Assembly: GCF_002211365.1 (NCBI RefSeq)
Contig: NZ_LOKZ01000023.1
Coordinates: 124,001-188,000, forward strand
DNA length: 64,000 nucleotides
Source: Rhizobium sp. R711
GTDB lineage: Bacteria > Pseudomonadota > Alphaproteobacteria > Rhizobiales > Rhizobiaceae
Reading direction: 5' to 3'
Part shown: positions 47,914-57,188 of the stretch, one piece after another
Layout: the number at the start of each line of letters is the position of its first letter
How positions within the stretch are numbered: the first letter of the stretch is position 1
Translations under genes and position numbers: made by a program
Notes under the pieces: generated by a model
Told to the model about the DNA's origin: nothing
Databases searched by the model: none
The model's input: the letters and a program-made list of their open reading frames with translations, nothing else

Positions 47914-48198
47914 ATGTCCAGCGAATGGCCCCTCTGGGAAGTCTTCATCCGCGGCCAGCACGGCCTCAATCACCGGCATGTTGGCAGCCTTCACGCACCC
48001 GATGCCGAGATGGCTGTCAACAACGCCCGCGACGTCTACACCCGTCGAAACGAGGGGGTGAGCATCTGGGTGGTTCGTTCCAGCGACATCACGGCCAGCG
48101 CGCCCTCGCAAAAGGGTCCGCTGTTCGATCCGTCGAATTCGAAGGTCTATCGCCACCCGACGTTCTTCGACATTCCCGAAGAAGTGGGGCATATGTGA
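47914..48198 (+). CDS. paaB: Phenylacetyl-CoA epoxidase subunit PaaB
   Basis: A 94-residue protein of normal PaaB size, with the conserved N-terminus WPLWEVFIRGQHGLNHRHVGSLHA-type segment and C-terminal VYRHPTFFDIPEEVGHM. It is a structural bridge in the epoxidase complex. Its stop overlaps the start of paaC (ATGTGATG, TGATG). Upstream GGGAG. Confidence 0.94.
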   Translation: MSSEWPLWEVFIRGQHGLNHRHVGSLHAPDAEMAVNNARDVYTRRNEGVSIWVVRSSDITASAPSQKGPLFDPSNSKVYRHPTFFDIPEEVGHM

Positions 48199-48977
48199 TG
48201 AGTGCGATCTCCAATGTGTCGGTCAGCGACGCGGCGCTTTTTGAGTTCCTGACCCGCCTCGGCGACAATGCCCTGATCCTCGGCCATCGCGTCTCCGAAT
48301 GGTGCGGGCATTCGCCAGCACTTGAAGAGGACATTGCGCTTTCCAACACGGCCCTTGACCTGATCGGTCAGACCCAGCTGTGGCTCGGCCTTGCCGGCGC
48401 GATCGAAGGTCGGGGTCGAAGCGCCGACGATCTCGCCTATCTGCGCGATGCCCGCAACTTCCACAACGTCCTGCTCGTCGAACGTCCGAACGGCGATTTC
48501 GGCAAGACGCTGATGCGTCAGTTCCTGTTCGACGCCTGGCATTTCCTGCTGTTGAAGGCACTGTCGTCATCGACAGACAAACGCATCGCCGACATCGCAC
48601 AAAAGGCCTTCAAGGAAGTGGCCTACCATCTTGATCGCAGCCGCGATCTGATCATCCGTCTTGGTGATGGCACCGCCGACAGCCATCGGCGAATGCAGGA
48701 GGCACTTGACGAGCTATGGGCCTATACCGGCGAATTCTTCATCGGCGACGCGATCGATGCCGAGCTTTCTTCAGCAGGCATCGCACCACGGCCTGAAAGT
48801 CTGAAAGTAGAATGGGACGAGCTGGTCGGCGAGGCCCTGAGCGAAGCGACGCTCAAAAAGCCAGCCGATGGTTTCATGCACAAGGGCGGCAAGCGCGGTG
48901 TACACACCGAACACATGGGTTTCATTCTGGCTGACCTGCAGTTTCTGCAGCGGGCCTATCCGGGCGCGACCTGGTAA
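48198..48977 (+). CDS. paaC: Phenylacetyl-CoA epoxidase subunit PaaC
   Basis: A 259-residue ferritin-like beta subunit. Conserved segments: LGDNALILGHRVSEWCGHSP, YLRDARNFHNVLLVERPNGD, AFKEVAYHLDRSRDLIIRLG and GKRGVHTEHMGFILADLQ. It pairs with PaaA but lacks a working di-iron site in known enzymes. Start overlaps the paaB stop, so translation is coupled. Confidence 0.94.
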   Translation: MSAISNVSVSDAALFEFLTRLGDNALILGHRVSEWCGHSPALEEDIALSNTALDLIGQTQLWLGLAGAIEGRGRSADDLAYLRDARNFHNVLLVERPNGDFGKTLMRQFLFDAWHFLLLKALSSSTDKRIADIAQKAFKEVAYHLDRSRDLIIRLGDGTADSHRRMQEALDELWAYTGEFFIGDAIDAELSSAGIAPRPESLKVEWDELVGEALSEATLKKPADGFMHKGGKRGVHTEHMGFILADLQFLQRAYPGATW

Positions 48978-48992
48978 CGGAAGGAGGCGGTT

Positions 48993-49517
48993 ATGACGAC
49001 CGCAACTTTGCCATCCACGGCCGATATCTGGCAGTGGCTCGGGGAGGTTCCGGATCCCGAAATTCCGGTGATCTCGCTGGTCGATCTCGGCATTATTCGC
49101 GATGTCGCATTTGAGGACGACACATTGGTCGTGACGGTAACACCCACCTATTCCGGCTGTCCGGCAACGGCAATCATCAACCTCGATATCGAGCAGGCGC
49201 TGAAAGAAAAAGGGATCGAAAAGCTGCTGCTGCGGCGCCAGCTTTCGCCCGCCTGGACGACGGACTGGATCAGCACGGACGGTCGCGACAGGCTGCGCGA
49301 CTACGGCATTGCCCCGCCGGTCGCCGGCAGCGCGACAGACGGCATCCTCAACCAGCGCATTAACCGTCTGTCCGGCCGCTCCAATCTGACAATCGCCTGT
49401 CCGCGTTGCGGATCGACGAACACGGAAAAGATCAGCCAGTTCGGCTCGACCCCCTGCAAGGCGAGCTATCGCTGTGCCGACTGTCTTGAACCATTCGATT
49501 ATTTCAAGTGCATCTGA
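48993..49517 (+). CDS. paaD: Phenylacetate degradation protein PaaD
   Basis: A 174-residue protein with an N-terminal MIP18-type domain (EVPDPEIPVISLVDLGIIRDV and VTPTYSGCPATAIINLDIE). The C-terminal zinc-ribbon-like segment has two Cys pairs: CPRCGST and YRCADCLE. Required for the epoxidase, probably in assembling the iron-sulfur cluster of PaaE. Ends 26 bases before paaE. Confidence 0.93.
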   Translation: MTTATLPSTADIWQWLGEVPDPEIPVISLVDLGIIRDVAFEDDTLVVTVTPTYSGCPATAIINLDIEQALKEKGIEKLLLRRQLSPAWTTDWISTDGRDRLRDYGIAPPVAGSATDGILNQRINRLSGRSNLTIACPRCGSTNTEKISQFGSTPCKASYRCADCLEPFDYFKCI

Positions 49518-49543
49518 CCCTTTGCTTGAGTGAGGTCCGCAAT

Positions 49544-50620
49544 ATGGCACGTTTTCATTCTCTTCAGGTCACTGACGTCAGGCGCGAAACGCGCGATGCC
49601 GTGGTCGTCACCCTTGCTCCGCCGGACGAGGACCGTGGTGCGTTCGATTTCACGCAGGGCCAGTACCTGACGTTCCGCCGCAAGTTCGACGGCGAGGAGC
49701 TGCGCCGATCTTATTCGATCTGTGCCGGGCGCAACGAAAGTGTTTTGAGGGTCGGCATCAAGCGGGTGGATGGCGGCTGTTTTTCGACCTGGGCAAATGA
49801 AGAGTTGCGGGTCGGTGATACGCTGGAAGCGATGCCGCCGATGGGTGCATTCTTCACCGCGATCGAACCTGAGGTTTCCAAGAGCTATCTCGGATTTGCC
49901 GGCGGCAGCGGCATCACGCCGGTGCTGTCCATCATCAAGACCACGCTTGCGCACGAGCCCCGTTCACGCTTCACCCTCGTCTACGCAAACCGTCAGATCA
50001 GCTCGATCATGTTCCGTGAGGAACTGGACGACCTGAAGAATACCTATCTTGGCCGCCTGTCGATTCTGCATGTGCTGGAAAGCGAAGCCCAGGATATCGA
50101 CCTTTTCACCGGCCGGATCGACGCGCAGAAGTGCAAGGCGCTCTTCAAGCACTGGATCGATCCGAAGTCGGTCGATACCGCCTTCATCTGCGGTCCAGAA
50201 CCGATGATGCTGACGATCGCCGCCGCCCTTCGCGATCACGGCATGCGCGACGAACAGATCAAATTCGAGCTCTTCGCCTCCTCCCAGCCCGGCCGCGCAC
50301 GCCAAAGGATCGAAAGCGTTTCTGCTTCCGACAGAGAGACCGCGTGCGAGGCGACTGTAACGCTCGACGGCGCCACCCGTGTCTTCAAGATGCCGAAGCA
50401 GGGTCAGACGCTGCTGGAAGCGGCTCTCGAAAACAGCATGGACGCCCCCTATGCCTGCAAGGCAGGCGTCTGTTCGACTTGCCGGGCCAAGGTGATCGAA
50501 GGCGAGACCGAGATGGAGGTCAACCATGCTCTCGAGGACTATGAGGTCCGGCAGGGCTACGTCTTGACTTGCCAGTGCTATCCGCTGAGCGACCGTGTCG
50601 TGGTCAGCTATGATCAATAG
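49544..50620 (+). CDS. paaE: Phenylacetyl-CoA epoxidase reductase PaaE
   Basis: A 358-residue reductase. The N-terminal FAD domain has RRSYSICAG, the NADPH part AGGSGITPVLSIIKTTL, and the C-terminal plant-type ferredoxin domain has four cluster ligands Cys305, Cys310, Cys313 and Cys343 (YACKAGVCSTC and LTCQC). It transfers electrons from NADPH to the PaaA di-iron site. The start at 49544 is the expected conserved N-terminus; a frame upstream is open to 49508. Confidence 0.94.
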   Translation: MARFHSLQVTDVRRETRDAVVVTLAPPDEDRGAFDFTQGQYLTFRRKFDGEELRRSYSICAGRNESVLRVGIKRVDGGCFSTWANEELRVGDTLEAMPPMGAFFTAIEPEVSKSYLGFAGGSGITPVLSIIKTTLAHEPRSRFTLVYANRQISSIMFREELDDLKNTYLGRLSILHVLESEAQDIDLFTGRIDAQKCKALFKHWIDPKSVDTAFICGPEPMMLTIAAALRDHGMRDEQIKFELFASSQPGRARQRIESVSASDRETACEATVTLDGATRVFKMPKQGQTLLEAALENSMDAPYACKAGVCSTCRAKVIEGETEMEVNHALEDYEVRQGYVLTCQCYPLSDRVVVSYDQ

Positions 50621-50645
50621 TCCGCGATAGAACGGAGACCAATCA

Positions 50646-51401
50646 ATGTCCGATACGATGCCGATCGAGGAATATCTGCTCAAAGGGGGCGTGCTGACGT
50701 CGCCCGACAATGCGCCTCCTCGTTATCGCGGCGAGCTTCTGCGCCTGATGGCGAGTTTCGTCGACAGCGAGCTTGCCGGCGCTGCCGGCTTTGCCGACAC
50801 GATCAACGATGCGCCCGGGATCAAGGAGCGCATCGCGTCTGCCAAGATCGTGCTCGAAAAGACCGATCATGCGGGTCGCGTGCTGGAGATCATGGGAAGC
50901 TTCGGCGCCGATACCGGCCGTTATGCGATACATCATCCGTGGGATGCGCGCCTGGCACGCGATGCCGACATCGGTGCTGCGCGTCAGGGCGGCGACATGC
51001 GCCTTTCGGTTTTTCACTATCCGCTGCAGGGCTGGATCGACGCGGTCGTCATGAACGTGCTGATGGGCACTGCAAGCACTTTCCAGCTGCGCGAACTCAC
51101 ACACGTTTCCTATCAGCCACTTGCCGACGTGTTCCGCGCGATCCTGCCGCGGGAGGCCCATCACACCGACCTTGGCATCGAAGCGCTGAACCGGATTGCT
51201 GAAAGTGAAAATGGCGCGAGGGCGGCGCGTGAGGCGATCGCCTATTGGCGCCCGCGCGTTGCCGCAAGCTTCGGGCTATCTGCCTCGGCCCGATTTGAAA
51301 CGCTGGCTCGCTTTGGCCTTCGCCACACACCCAACGAGGCGCTGATGTCTGAATGGCGAGCGGCCATTGATGCGCGGCTTGCTGCGTGCAATCTGAACTG
51401 A
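50646..51401 (+). CDS. Paa-type ferritin-like protein, extra paralogue
   Basis: A 251-residue protein of the phenylacetic acid catabolic protein family (PF05138 fold), distinct from the paaA and paaC products. The second metal motif is present as REAHHTDLG (ExxH). In the first, the DEAGH of PaaA is replaced by TDHAGR, so a standard di-iron site is doubtful. It is encoded between paaE and paaZ, 25 bases after paaE. It could be a structural or regulatory partner of the epoxidase, or act on another substrate. The family is clear; the function is not known to me. Confidence 0.8.
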   Translation: MSDTMPIEEYLLKGGVLTSPDNAPPRYRGELLRLMASFVDSELAGAAGFADTINDAPGIKERIASAKIVLEKTDHAGRVLEIMGSFGADTGRYAIHHPWDARLARDADIGAARQGGDMRLSVFHYPLQGWIDAVVMNVLMGTASTFQLRELTHVSYQPLADVFRAILPREAHHTDLGIEALNRIAESENGARAAREAIAYWRPRVAASFGLSASARFETLARFGLRHTPNEALMSEWRAAIDARLAACNLN

Positions 51402-51414
51402 CCGGAAGGATAAA

Positions 51415-53475
51415 ATGATGGACGTTCTGGTAAACCCGCCGCGTCGCCTCGAAAGCTACGTCTATGGCCGCTGGGTTCGCGGCACCAGGGATGGCGCCGA
51501 ACTGCGCGACGCCTCCACGGGCGTACCGGTGGCATGGATTGATTCGACCGGCGTGGACTTTGCTGCGTCTCTCTCCTATGGCCGCCAAAGCGCGGGCCCG
51601 ACGCTGCGCCGCATGTCGTTTCACGAACGTGCCGCCATGCTGAAGGCGCTTGGCCAGGCGCTGATGGAGCGCAAGGAGGAGTTCTACCTCCTTTCGTCGG
51701 CAACCGGTGCGACGAAGGCAGACAGCTGGATCGATATCGACGGTGGTATCGGCACGTTGCTGTCCTATGCCTCAAAAGGCCGGCGCGAGCTGCCCAATAC
51801 CCGTGTGCTCATCGATGGCGACGTGGAAACGCTGTCGCGCGATGGCACGTTCGCGGCGCGGCACATCCTGTCGCCGCTGCAGGGTGTCGCAGTTCACATC
51901 AATGCCTTCAATTTTCCGGTCTGGGGCATGTTGGAGAAGCTGGCGCCGACCCTGCTTGCCGGCATGCCGGCGATCGTCAAGCCGGCAAGCCAGACGGCCT
52001 ATCTTACCGAGCTGGTTGTCCGCCGTATGGTCGAAACCGGTCTTTTGCCCGAAGGCGCCGTGCAACTTGTCTGCGGTTCTGTCGGCGACCTCCTGGACCA
52101 CGTCGACGGACAGGATGTTGTCACGTTTACGGGTTCGGCGCGGACCGGCCGCAAACTGAAAACGCATCCGGCGATCATCGACAATTCCGTGCGCTTCACC
52201 ATGGAGGCAGACAGCCTCAATGCCTCAGTCCTCGGCCTTGACGCCGGACCTGGCACCGTGGAATTCGACCTTTTCGTCAAGGAAGTCTCCCGTGAAATGA
52301 CGGCAAAGGCCGGCCAGAAGTGCACCGCGATCCGCCGTATCATCGCACCCCGCGTTTATTGCGACGCGCTGATCTCCGCCCTTGAGGAACGCCTTGGCAA
52401 GACAGCACTTGGCAACGCGGCCGATGACAACGTCCGCATGGGTCCGCTTGCAAGCCTTGCCCAGCGCGACGAGGTCCGTGCCCGCATTGGCGATCTGCTT
52501 GCCGACGCCGAAATCGTCGCCGGCGACCCTGACAATCCGTGTATCGTGTCGGGTGACGCCGATGCCGGCGCCTTCCTCAATCCGGTTCTCCTTTATTGCG
52601 ACAAGCCATGGGAAGCCAAGGCCGTTCACGACGTCGAGGCCTTCGGCCCCGTTAGCACGGTGATGCCCTATGAGAGCGCTGAAGAGGCCGTCGACCTTGC
52701 CCGTCGTGGCAAGGGAAGCCTGGTATCGTCGGTCTTCACGAACGATCCAGCCTTTGCCGAAGACGTCGTCCTTGGCATGGCGCCGTTCCACGGTCGCGTG
52801 CTGATCGGCAACCGCGTGAGTGCAAGGACGTCGACTGGACACGGCTCTCCGTTACCGGGCCTGGTGCATGGTGGCCCCGGACGCGCCGGCGGCGGCGAGG
52901 AGCTCGGTGGACTGCGCGGGGTAAAGCACTACATGCAGCGAACCGCCGTGCAGGCTTCGCCCACACTTTTGTCGGCTGTCACCGGCCGCTGGGTTGCGGA
53001 TGCCGAGGTGCGCAAGGATGGCGAACATCCGTTCCGCAAGTCGCTGGCCGAATTGCGCGTCGGCGACCAGCTCGTCACCGGCACGCGCGTGGTCACGCTC
53101 GAGGATATCGAGCATTTTGCCAACTTCACCGGTGACACCTTTTACGCCCACATGGACGAGGAAGCCGCCCGCGCCAATCCCTTCTTTGACGGGCGTGTTG
53201 CCCACGGCTATCTGATCGTCTCCTTCGCTGCTGGCCTGTTTGTCGACCCAGCTCCCGGTCCGGTCCTTGCTAATTATGGCATCGACAACTTGCGTTTCCT
53301 CACGCCGGTCAATTCGGGGGACACCTTGCAGGTGCAACTGACCTGCAAGGAAATCAATCCGCGCATCGGCGCTGAGCATGGTGAGGTGCGCTGGGATTGC
53401 AGGGTGACCAACCAGAACGGTGCGACGGTCGCGCAATACGACGTGTTGACGATGGTCGCCAGGACAAGGAACTGA
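51415..53475 (+). CDS. paaZ: PaaZ bifunctional hydrolase/dehydrogenase
   Basis: A 686-residue fusion. Residues 1-530 are an aldehyde dehydrogenase with catalytic Cys303 ([11 protein letters not shown]); the C-terminal 130 residues are a MaoC-type hotdog hydratase with [15 protein letters not shown] and [14 protein letters not shown]. PaaZ opens oxepin-CoA and oxidises the resulting semialdehyde to 3-oxo-5,6-dehydrosuberyl-CoA. Normal length for the family. The start is at the first of two ATGs (51415 or 51418), after GGAAGGA. Confidence 0.94.
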   Translation: MMDVLVNPPRRLESYVYGRWVRGTRDGAELRDASTGVPVAWIDSTGVDFAASLSYGRQSAGPTLRRMSFHERAAMLKALGQALMERKEEFYLLSSATGATKADSWIDIDGGIGTLLSYASKGRRELPNTRVLIDGDVETLSRDGTFAARHILSPLQGVAVHINAFNFPVWGMLEKLAPTLLAGMPAIVKPASQTAYLTELVVRRMVETGLLPEGAVQLVCGSVGDLLDHVDGQDVVTFTGSARTGRKLKTHPAIIDNSVRFTMEADSLNASVLGLDAGPGTVEFDLFVKEVSREMTAKAGQKCTAIRRIIAPRVYCDALISALEERLGKTALGNAADDNVRMGPLASLAQRDEVRARIGDLLADAEIVAGDPDNPCIVSGDADAGAFLNPVLLYCDKPWEAKAVHDVEAFGPVSTVMPYESAEEAVDLARRGKGSLVSSVFTNDPAFAEDVVLGMAPFHGRVLIGNRVSARTSTGHGSPLPGLVHGGPGRAGGGEELGGLRGVKHYMQRTAVQASPTLLSAVTGRWVADAEVRKDGEHPFRKSLAELRVGDQLVTGTRVVTLEDIEHFANFTGDTFYAHMDEEAARANPFFDGRVAHGYLIVSFAAGLFVDPAPGPVLANYGIDNLRFLTPVNSGDTLQVQLTCKEINPRIGAEHGEVRWDCRVTNQNGATVAQYDVLTMVARTRN

Positions 53476-53480
53476 ACGAG

Positions 53481-54095
53481 ATGGCGCAGGTCTACTCCTA
53501 TGACGGCGTCGTGCCCGTCATCCATCCGACGGCCTTCATTCATCCAGCAGCGGTTGTGATCGGCGATGTCATCATCGGCCCCGCCTGCTATGTCGGCCCC
53601 TGTGCCGTGCTGCGAGGTGATTTCGGACGGATCGTCATGGAACGCGGCTCAAACGTCCAGGAGACCTGCGTTGTTCACAGCTTTCCCGACGTCGAGGTGG
53701 TGATTGGCGAAGGCGGCCATATCGGCCACGGAGCGGTTCTGCACGGCTGCCGGATTGGTCGCAATGCCATGGTCGGGATGAACGCGGTCGTCATGGACGA
53801 AGCGGTAATCGGCGAAAATTCGATCGTTGCAGCCATGGCTTTCGTCAAGGCCGGGGCCGATATCCCCCCAAACAGCCTTGCGGTCGGATCGCCAGTCAGG
53901 GTCATTCGCGAGCTCAGCGAAAAAGAGATCGCCTGGAAGCGCCAGGGAACCGGAATCTATCAGCGCCTTGCCCTGGAGGCCAAAGATAAGCTTCGACCCG
54001 TTGAGCCGCTGAACGAACCGGAGGCAGACCGTCAGCGGATCGAGGCTCCGAAATATGATCCGTTGATCCTGGAGCGGCTTAAATTCGTTGACTGA
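53481..54095 (+). CDS. paaY: PaaY gamma-carbonic-anhydrase-like protein
   Basis: A 204-residue left-handed beta-helix protein with hexapeptide repeats ([35 protein letters not shown]). Metal-ligand histidines are in TCVVHSFP and [10 protein letters not shown]. In other bacteria PaaY is a thioesterase that removes dead-end CoA adducts. The start five bases after paaZ gives the conserved N-terminus. It closes the paa operon; no paaF, G, H or I follows. Confidence 0.92.
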   Translation: MAQVYSYDGVVPVIHPTAFIHPAAVVIGDVIIGPACYVGPCAVLRGDFGRIVMERGSNVQETCVVHSFPDVEVVIGEGGHIGHGAVLHGCRIGRNAMVGMNAVVMDEAVIGENSIVAAMAFVKAGADIPPNSLAVGSPVRVIRELSEKEIAWKRQGTGIYQRLALEAKDKLRPVEPLNEPEADRQRIEAPKYDPLILERLKFVD

Positions 54096-54378
54096 GCCGA
54101 TCCTGTTCCACCAGCAAGCGAGATCTGATCGATCGCGATTTAGCGCCGAGCGCGTCGCTACCGCATTGTTTCGACAGCATTAATATACGACAAGAGACCG
54201 GGAACTAGGTAGATCCTGTGAGGAAGGTGAATAGCGGCCGGCGCTCCGGATCGGTGCGCTGAGATAGGCATGCTTGCCTCCGAGGTGGGGTGTTTGTGGT
54301 GGTGAAGCACCTCGCCCTGCCACAGGGCTGGTCGCTATAGCCTCCTCATAGGATCCAACCAATTCCGCAAAGCCACGG

Positions 54379-55386
54379 TCAGCGAGCAGATACACGCGTC
54401 AAGACGTGAAGGTTGCCGCCCAGCTCGGAAACGACGATCCGCCGTTCATCCCAGACAAGCACAGACACTGGGCGGGTCAGGCCCTCGAGAATAGTCTTCC
54501 GTTCCCGCCCCACTTTATCGAACTTGAGCAATCTTCCGCTCGCCTTGCGAAAACCATCCTTCTGGTCGTAGGTGCCGTGTTCGAGAACAAGCATTTCTCC
54601 ACCCTTGTCGAAAGCAACACTTACCGGCGCATTGAGAGCTTCTACCTCAATCTGCGGCGTTGACTGATCGCCAGCTTCGGGAAGCGAAACGATCTTTCCA
54701 CCTCCGGCAAGGAAAGGAAAGCCGCCGAACAGCGCTATGTAGAGGCGCCCTTCGTGAAGGGCGATACCAGTCGGCACAGAATCGGTTTCGTAACTGTTGC
54801 CTTCGGCGAACTCCGTCGGGGAAAGGCTGCGGAGCGCCGTTGGCGCCTGGCTCATGCGGCGGAATGTCAAAAGCGTGCTTTTCCGGCCGTCGGGCCGTAT
54901 GCGCTCGAGACTGTTTCGTGCGGAGTCGACTACGTAGTAGCTTCCGCTCGCTGCAATGAAGTCGAACGGATTCCAGAAATCACTGCTGATGACATGGACC
55001 TGACCGGCGGCGTCGATCGAAACGAGCGCGTGGTCGAATGGCCCCTCCTTGGAGCCGACCGGCGTCCATCCCTGGGCGACGACAACGCCATCGCCGGTAC
55101 GGACCACACGATAGGGACCCGTCGGGTCGCCGATCACGTCGAGGCCATGGGGAAATACCGGACCGAATGCGACAAGCTTGCCGTCCGCGCCGCGCCGGTA
55201 GAGCCGGCCGCTGGCGAGATCGCTGACGAGCAAGCCTCCGGCATCGCGAGACAGGCCGGCGAAGGCGGCACCAGGCGTGTTGAAGGTCTCGAGCGTGTAG
55301 CCGGCCGACGCCGTCGGCACGGCACCGGCGCCAGCGGCTAGGAGTAGAAAAGCGGCTACGACAATCAAGGTGCAGAACGCACGCAT
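54379..55386 (-). CDS. Secreted ScyD/ScyE-type beta-propeller protein
   Basis: A 335-residue exported protein. Signal peptide at 1-29 (VVAAFLLLAAGAGAVPTASA). The mature part has a ScyD/ScyE-type arrangement of propeller blades: GLLVSDLASGRLYRRGADGKL, SIDAAGQVHVISS, YYVVDSARNSLERIRPDG and VALHEGRLYIALFGG-like. Such proteins bind or act on small molecules; in cyanobacteria two members belong to the scytonemin cluster. Here it is the last gene of a sugar-ABC operon and overlaps the end of the FGE-like gene by 22 bases. Periplasmic location fits; the function is unknown. Confidence 0.75.
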   Translation of the reverse strand: MRAFCTLIVVAAFLLLAAGAGAVPTASAGYTLETFNTPGAAFAGLSRDAGGLLVSDLASGRLYRRGADGKLVAFGPVFPHGLDVIGDPTGPYRVVRTGDGVVVAQGWTPVGSKEGPFDHALVSIDAAGQVHVISSDFWNPFDFIAASGSYYVVDSARNSLERIRPDGRKSTLLTFRRMSQAPTALRSLSPTEFAEGNSYETDSVPTGIALHEGRLYIALFGGFPFLAGGGKIVSLPEAGDQSTPQIEVEALNAPVSVAFDKGGEMLVLEHGTYDQKDGFRKASGRLLKFDKVGRERKTILEGLTRPVSVLVWDERRIVVSELGGNLHVLTRVSAR

Positions 55387-56153
55387 CTGAAACCACCATT
55401 GGCTGAGAACCGGAATTCAGGCTCATAGGCGAGGCGATATGTCGTTGTCAGGTGGCTTGGATCGCTGTTCCAGGAGCCACCACGAAGCACGCGGTATACC
55501 CCGGTGTTCTTCGCCGCGGTCCCACCTTCATACGGGGCGTAGACATCGCGAGTCCACTCCCAGACATTGCCGACAAGATTGAGGACGCCCTCCTTGCTTG
55601 CGCCATCGGCAAAGGACGCCGCCGGTGCGGTCATCGGATACCCATCGCGCGCGTCTGCGGAACAACAGACATCGGCTCCGGCATTTGTCCGCGCAATGCC
55701 TGGTGGGACCTCGCCCCATGGAAACGCGCCGCCCTTCGTTCCTCGCGCCGCCCGTTCGTACTGTCGTTCCGATGGAAGATCCAACCCGTAGTGACGGCAA
55801 AATGCATCGGCATCTCCCCAACTGACCCCGACGACCGGTCGGTCGTCCAATCCGAGGATTGGGTGATTGGCATAGAAGGCCGCACGATGGCCGGTCTCCT
55901 TGACGAAGAGCTCATATTGCTGGTTTGTAATCTCGGTGCGATTGATCGCAAACGCCTGCCCCTCCAGTTCCAGCCGCGGGCGTTCGTTTTCAGGGCCGTC
56001 GTCGCGGCCGAAGATGAACGTCCCGGCAGGAATTTCAATCAGCGGATTTTCAGCGGTGAAGCGGCCATCGGCAGCACTCGCACCAAATGCCAGGGTGATC
56101 ACCATCGCCGCCGTCCAAAGGCTAGAAGTCAACACGGTCGTTAGTCCGGCCAT
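55365..56153 (-). CDS. Exported SUMF1/FGE-like protein, Cys pair missing
   Basis: A 262-residue protein of the formylglycine-generating-enzyme fold. The signal peptide is at 1-28 (MAGLTTVLTSSLWTAAMVIT, cleaved near ASAADG). Family motifs: IPAGTFIFGRDD, EITNQQYELFVKETGH, PVVGVSWGDADAFCRHYGLDLPS, LVGNVWEWTRDV and LRGGSW. The C-terminus GGFRCV is typical, but between GGSW and GFRC no cysteine is present where active FGE has its copper-binding pair, so this is not a canonical sulfatase activator. Overlaps the ABC ATPase end by 32 bases and the ScyD-type start. Its place in a sugar transport operon is unusual. Confidence 0.8.
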   Translation of the reverse strand: MAGLTTVLTSSLWTAAMVITLAFGASAADGRFTAENPLIEIPAGTFIFGRDDGPENERPRLELEGQAFAINRTEITNQQYELFVKETGHRAAFYANHPILGLDDRPVVGVSWGDADAFCRHYGLDLPSERQYERAARGTKGGAFPWGEVPPGIARTNAGADVCCSADARDGYPMTAPAASFADGASKEGVLNLVGNVWEWTRDVYAPYEGGTAAKNTGVYRVLRGGSWNSDPSHLTTTYRLAYEPEFRFSANGGFRCVRSAP

Positions 56154-57183
56154 CGAACAGAAAGACGCGATCCGTCGCGACCTTGACGCCGATCTGCTGG
56201 TCGATCTGACCCGTGAAATTCTTGTCGGCACGCAAGGTGACGAGTTGACCTCCCAACCGCAGGCTCACAAGCGTATTCTCGCCGGTGAGTTCCGCCGAAT
56301 AGATCGGCGCCATCAGATTGACGTCTGCATCGCCGGCATCAGTGGGGTGGACGTCCTCCGGGCGGACGCCGAGGACCGCTGAAGAGACGTTTGCCCGGCC
56401 GATACCGGTAACCCTGAGGCCGGAACTGGCGAACACACCGTCTCTCACTTCTCCCGGAATGAGGTTCATCGGCGGCGAGCCGACAAAGCCGGCAACGAAG
56501 AGTGTGCGGGGATCGTTATAGATTTCCCGCGGCGTCCCAAGCTGCTCGACGACGCCATTATTCATCACGGCCACTCGATGGGCCAGCGTCATCGCTTCTA
56601 TCTGGTCATGGGTGACATAGATCGTCGTGACCTTAAGCTCATGCTGCAGATGCTTCAGCTCGGCGCGCATCTGCGTGCGAAGCTTGGCGTCGAGATTGGA
56701 CAGCGGCTCGTCCATCAAAAATACGCGTGGCGTGCGTACGATAGCGCGGGCAAGTGCCACGCGCTGGCGCTGACCGCCGGAAAGCTCCTTCGGCAGCCGC
56801 GACAACATCGGTTCGAGTTCCACGCGCCGTGCGACTTCGGCTATTCGTCGCTTGCATTCAGCCGGCGGAACTTTGCGGATCTTTAGCGGGTAGCCGATAT
56901 TGTCTTCGACGGTGAGGTGTGGATACAAAGCATATGACTGGAATACCATGGCGACGTCGCGATACTTGGGAAGGACACCATTGACGCGGTCCTCGTCGAT
57001 GTAGATGTCGCCGAGTGTCGCTTCCTCCAGCCCCGCAACCATCCGCATGGTCGTTGTTTTGCCGCAACCGGAAGGTCCGAGCAAAACGAGAAACTCGTTG
57101 TCCCTGATCTCGAGGTTGAAATCACGAACGGCAACGAATTCACCGAACTTCTTGCAAACGTTGTTGAATGTGACGGATGCCAT
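56122..57183 (-). CDS. Sugar ABC transporter ATPase, UgpC/MalK type
   Basis: A 353-residue ATPase of the CUT1 class. Walker A GPSGCGKT at residues 36-43; signature LSGGQRQRVALARAI; Walker B VFLMDEPLSNLD; the C-terminal TOBE part has LGVRPEDVHPTD. It drives import with the two permeases upstream. Start 57183 begins the conserved MASVTFNNV; the frame is open to 57270. Five bases after the second permease. Confidence 0.93.
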   Translation of the reverse strand: MASVTFNNVCKKFGEFVAVRDFNLEIRDNEFLVLLGPSGCGKTTTMRMVAGLEEATLGDIYIDEDRVNGVLPKYRDVAMVFQSYALYPHLTVEDNIGYPLKIRKVPPAECKRRIAEVARRVELEPMLSRLPKELSGGQRQRVALARAIVRTPRVFLMDEPLSNLDAKLRTQMRAELKHLQHELKVTTIYVTHDQIEAMTLAHRVAVMNNGVVEQLGTPREIYNDPRTLFVAGFVGSPPMNLIPGEVRDGVFASSGLRVTGIGRANVSSAVLGVRPEDVHPTDAGDADVNLMAPIYSAELTGENTLVSLRLGGQLVTLRADKNFTGQIDQQIGVKVATDRVFLFDGRTNDRVDF

Positions 57184-57188
57184 AGGCC

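Noticed and set aside
54096-54378. Possible terminator or small gene between paaY and the ScyD-type gene
   Set aside because: No convincing hairpin with T-run, and the 71-codon frame on the minus strand lacks a start signal.
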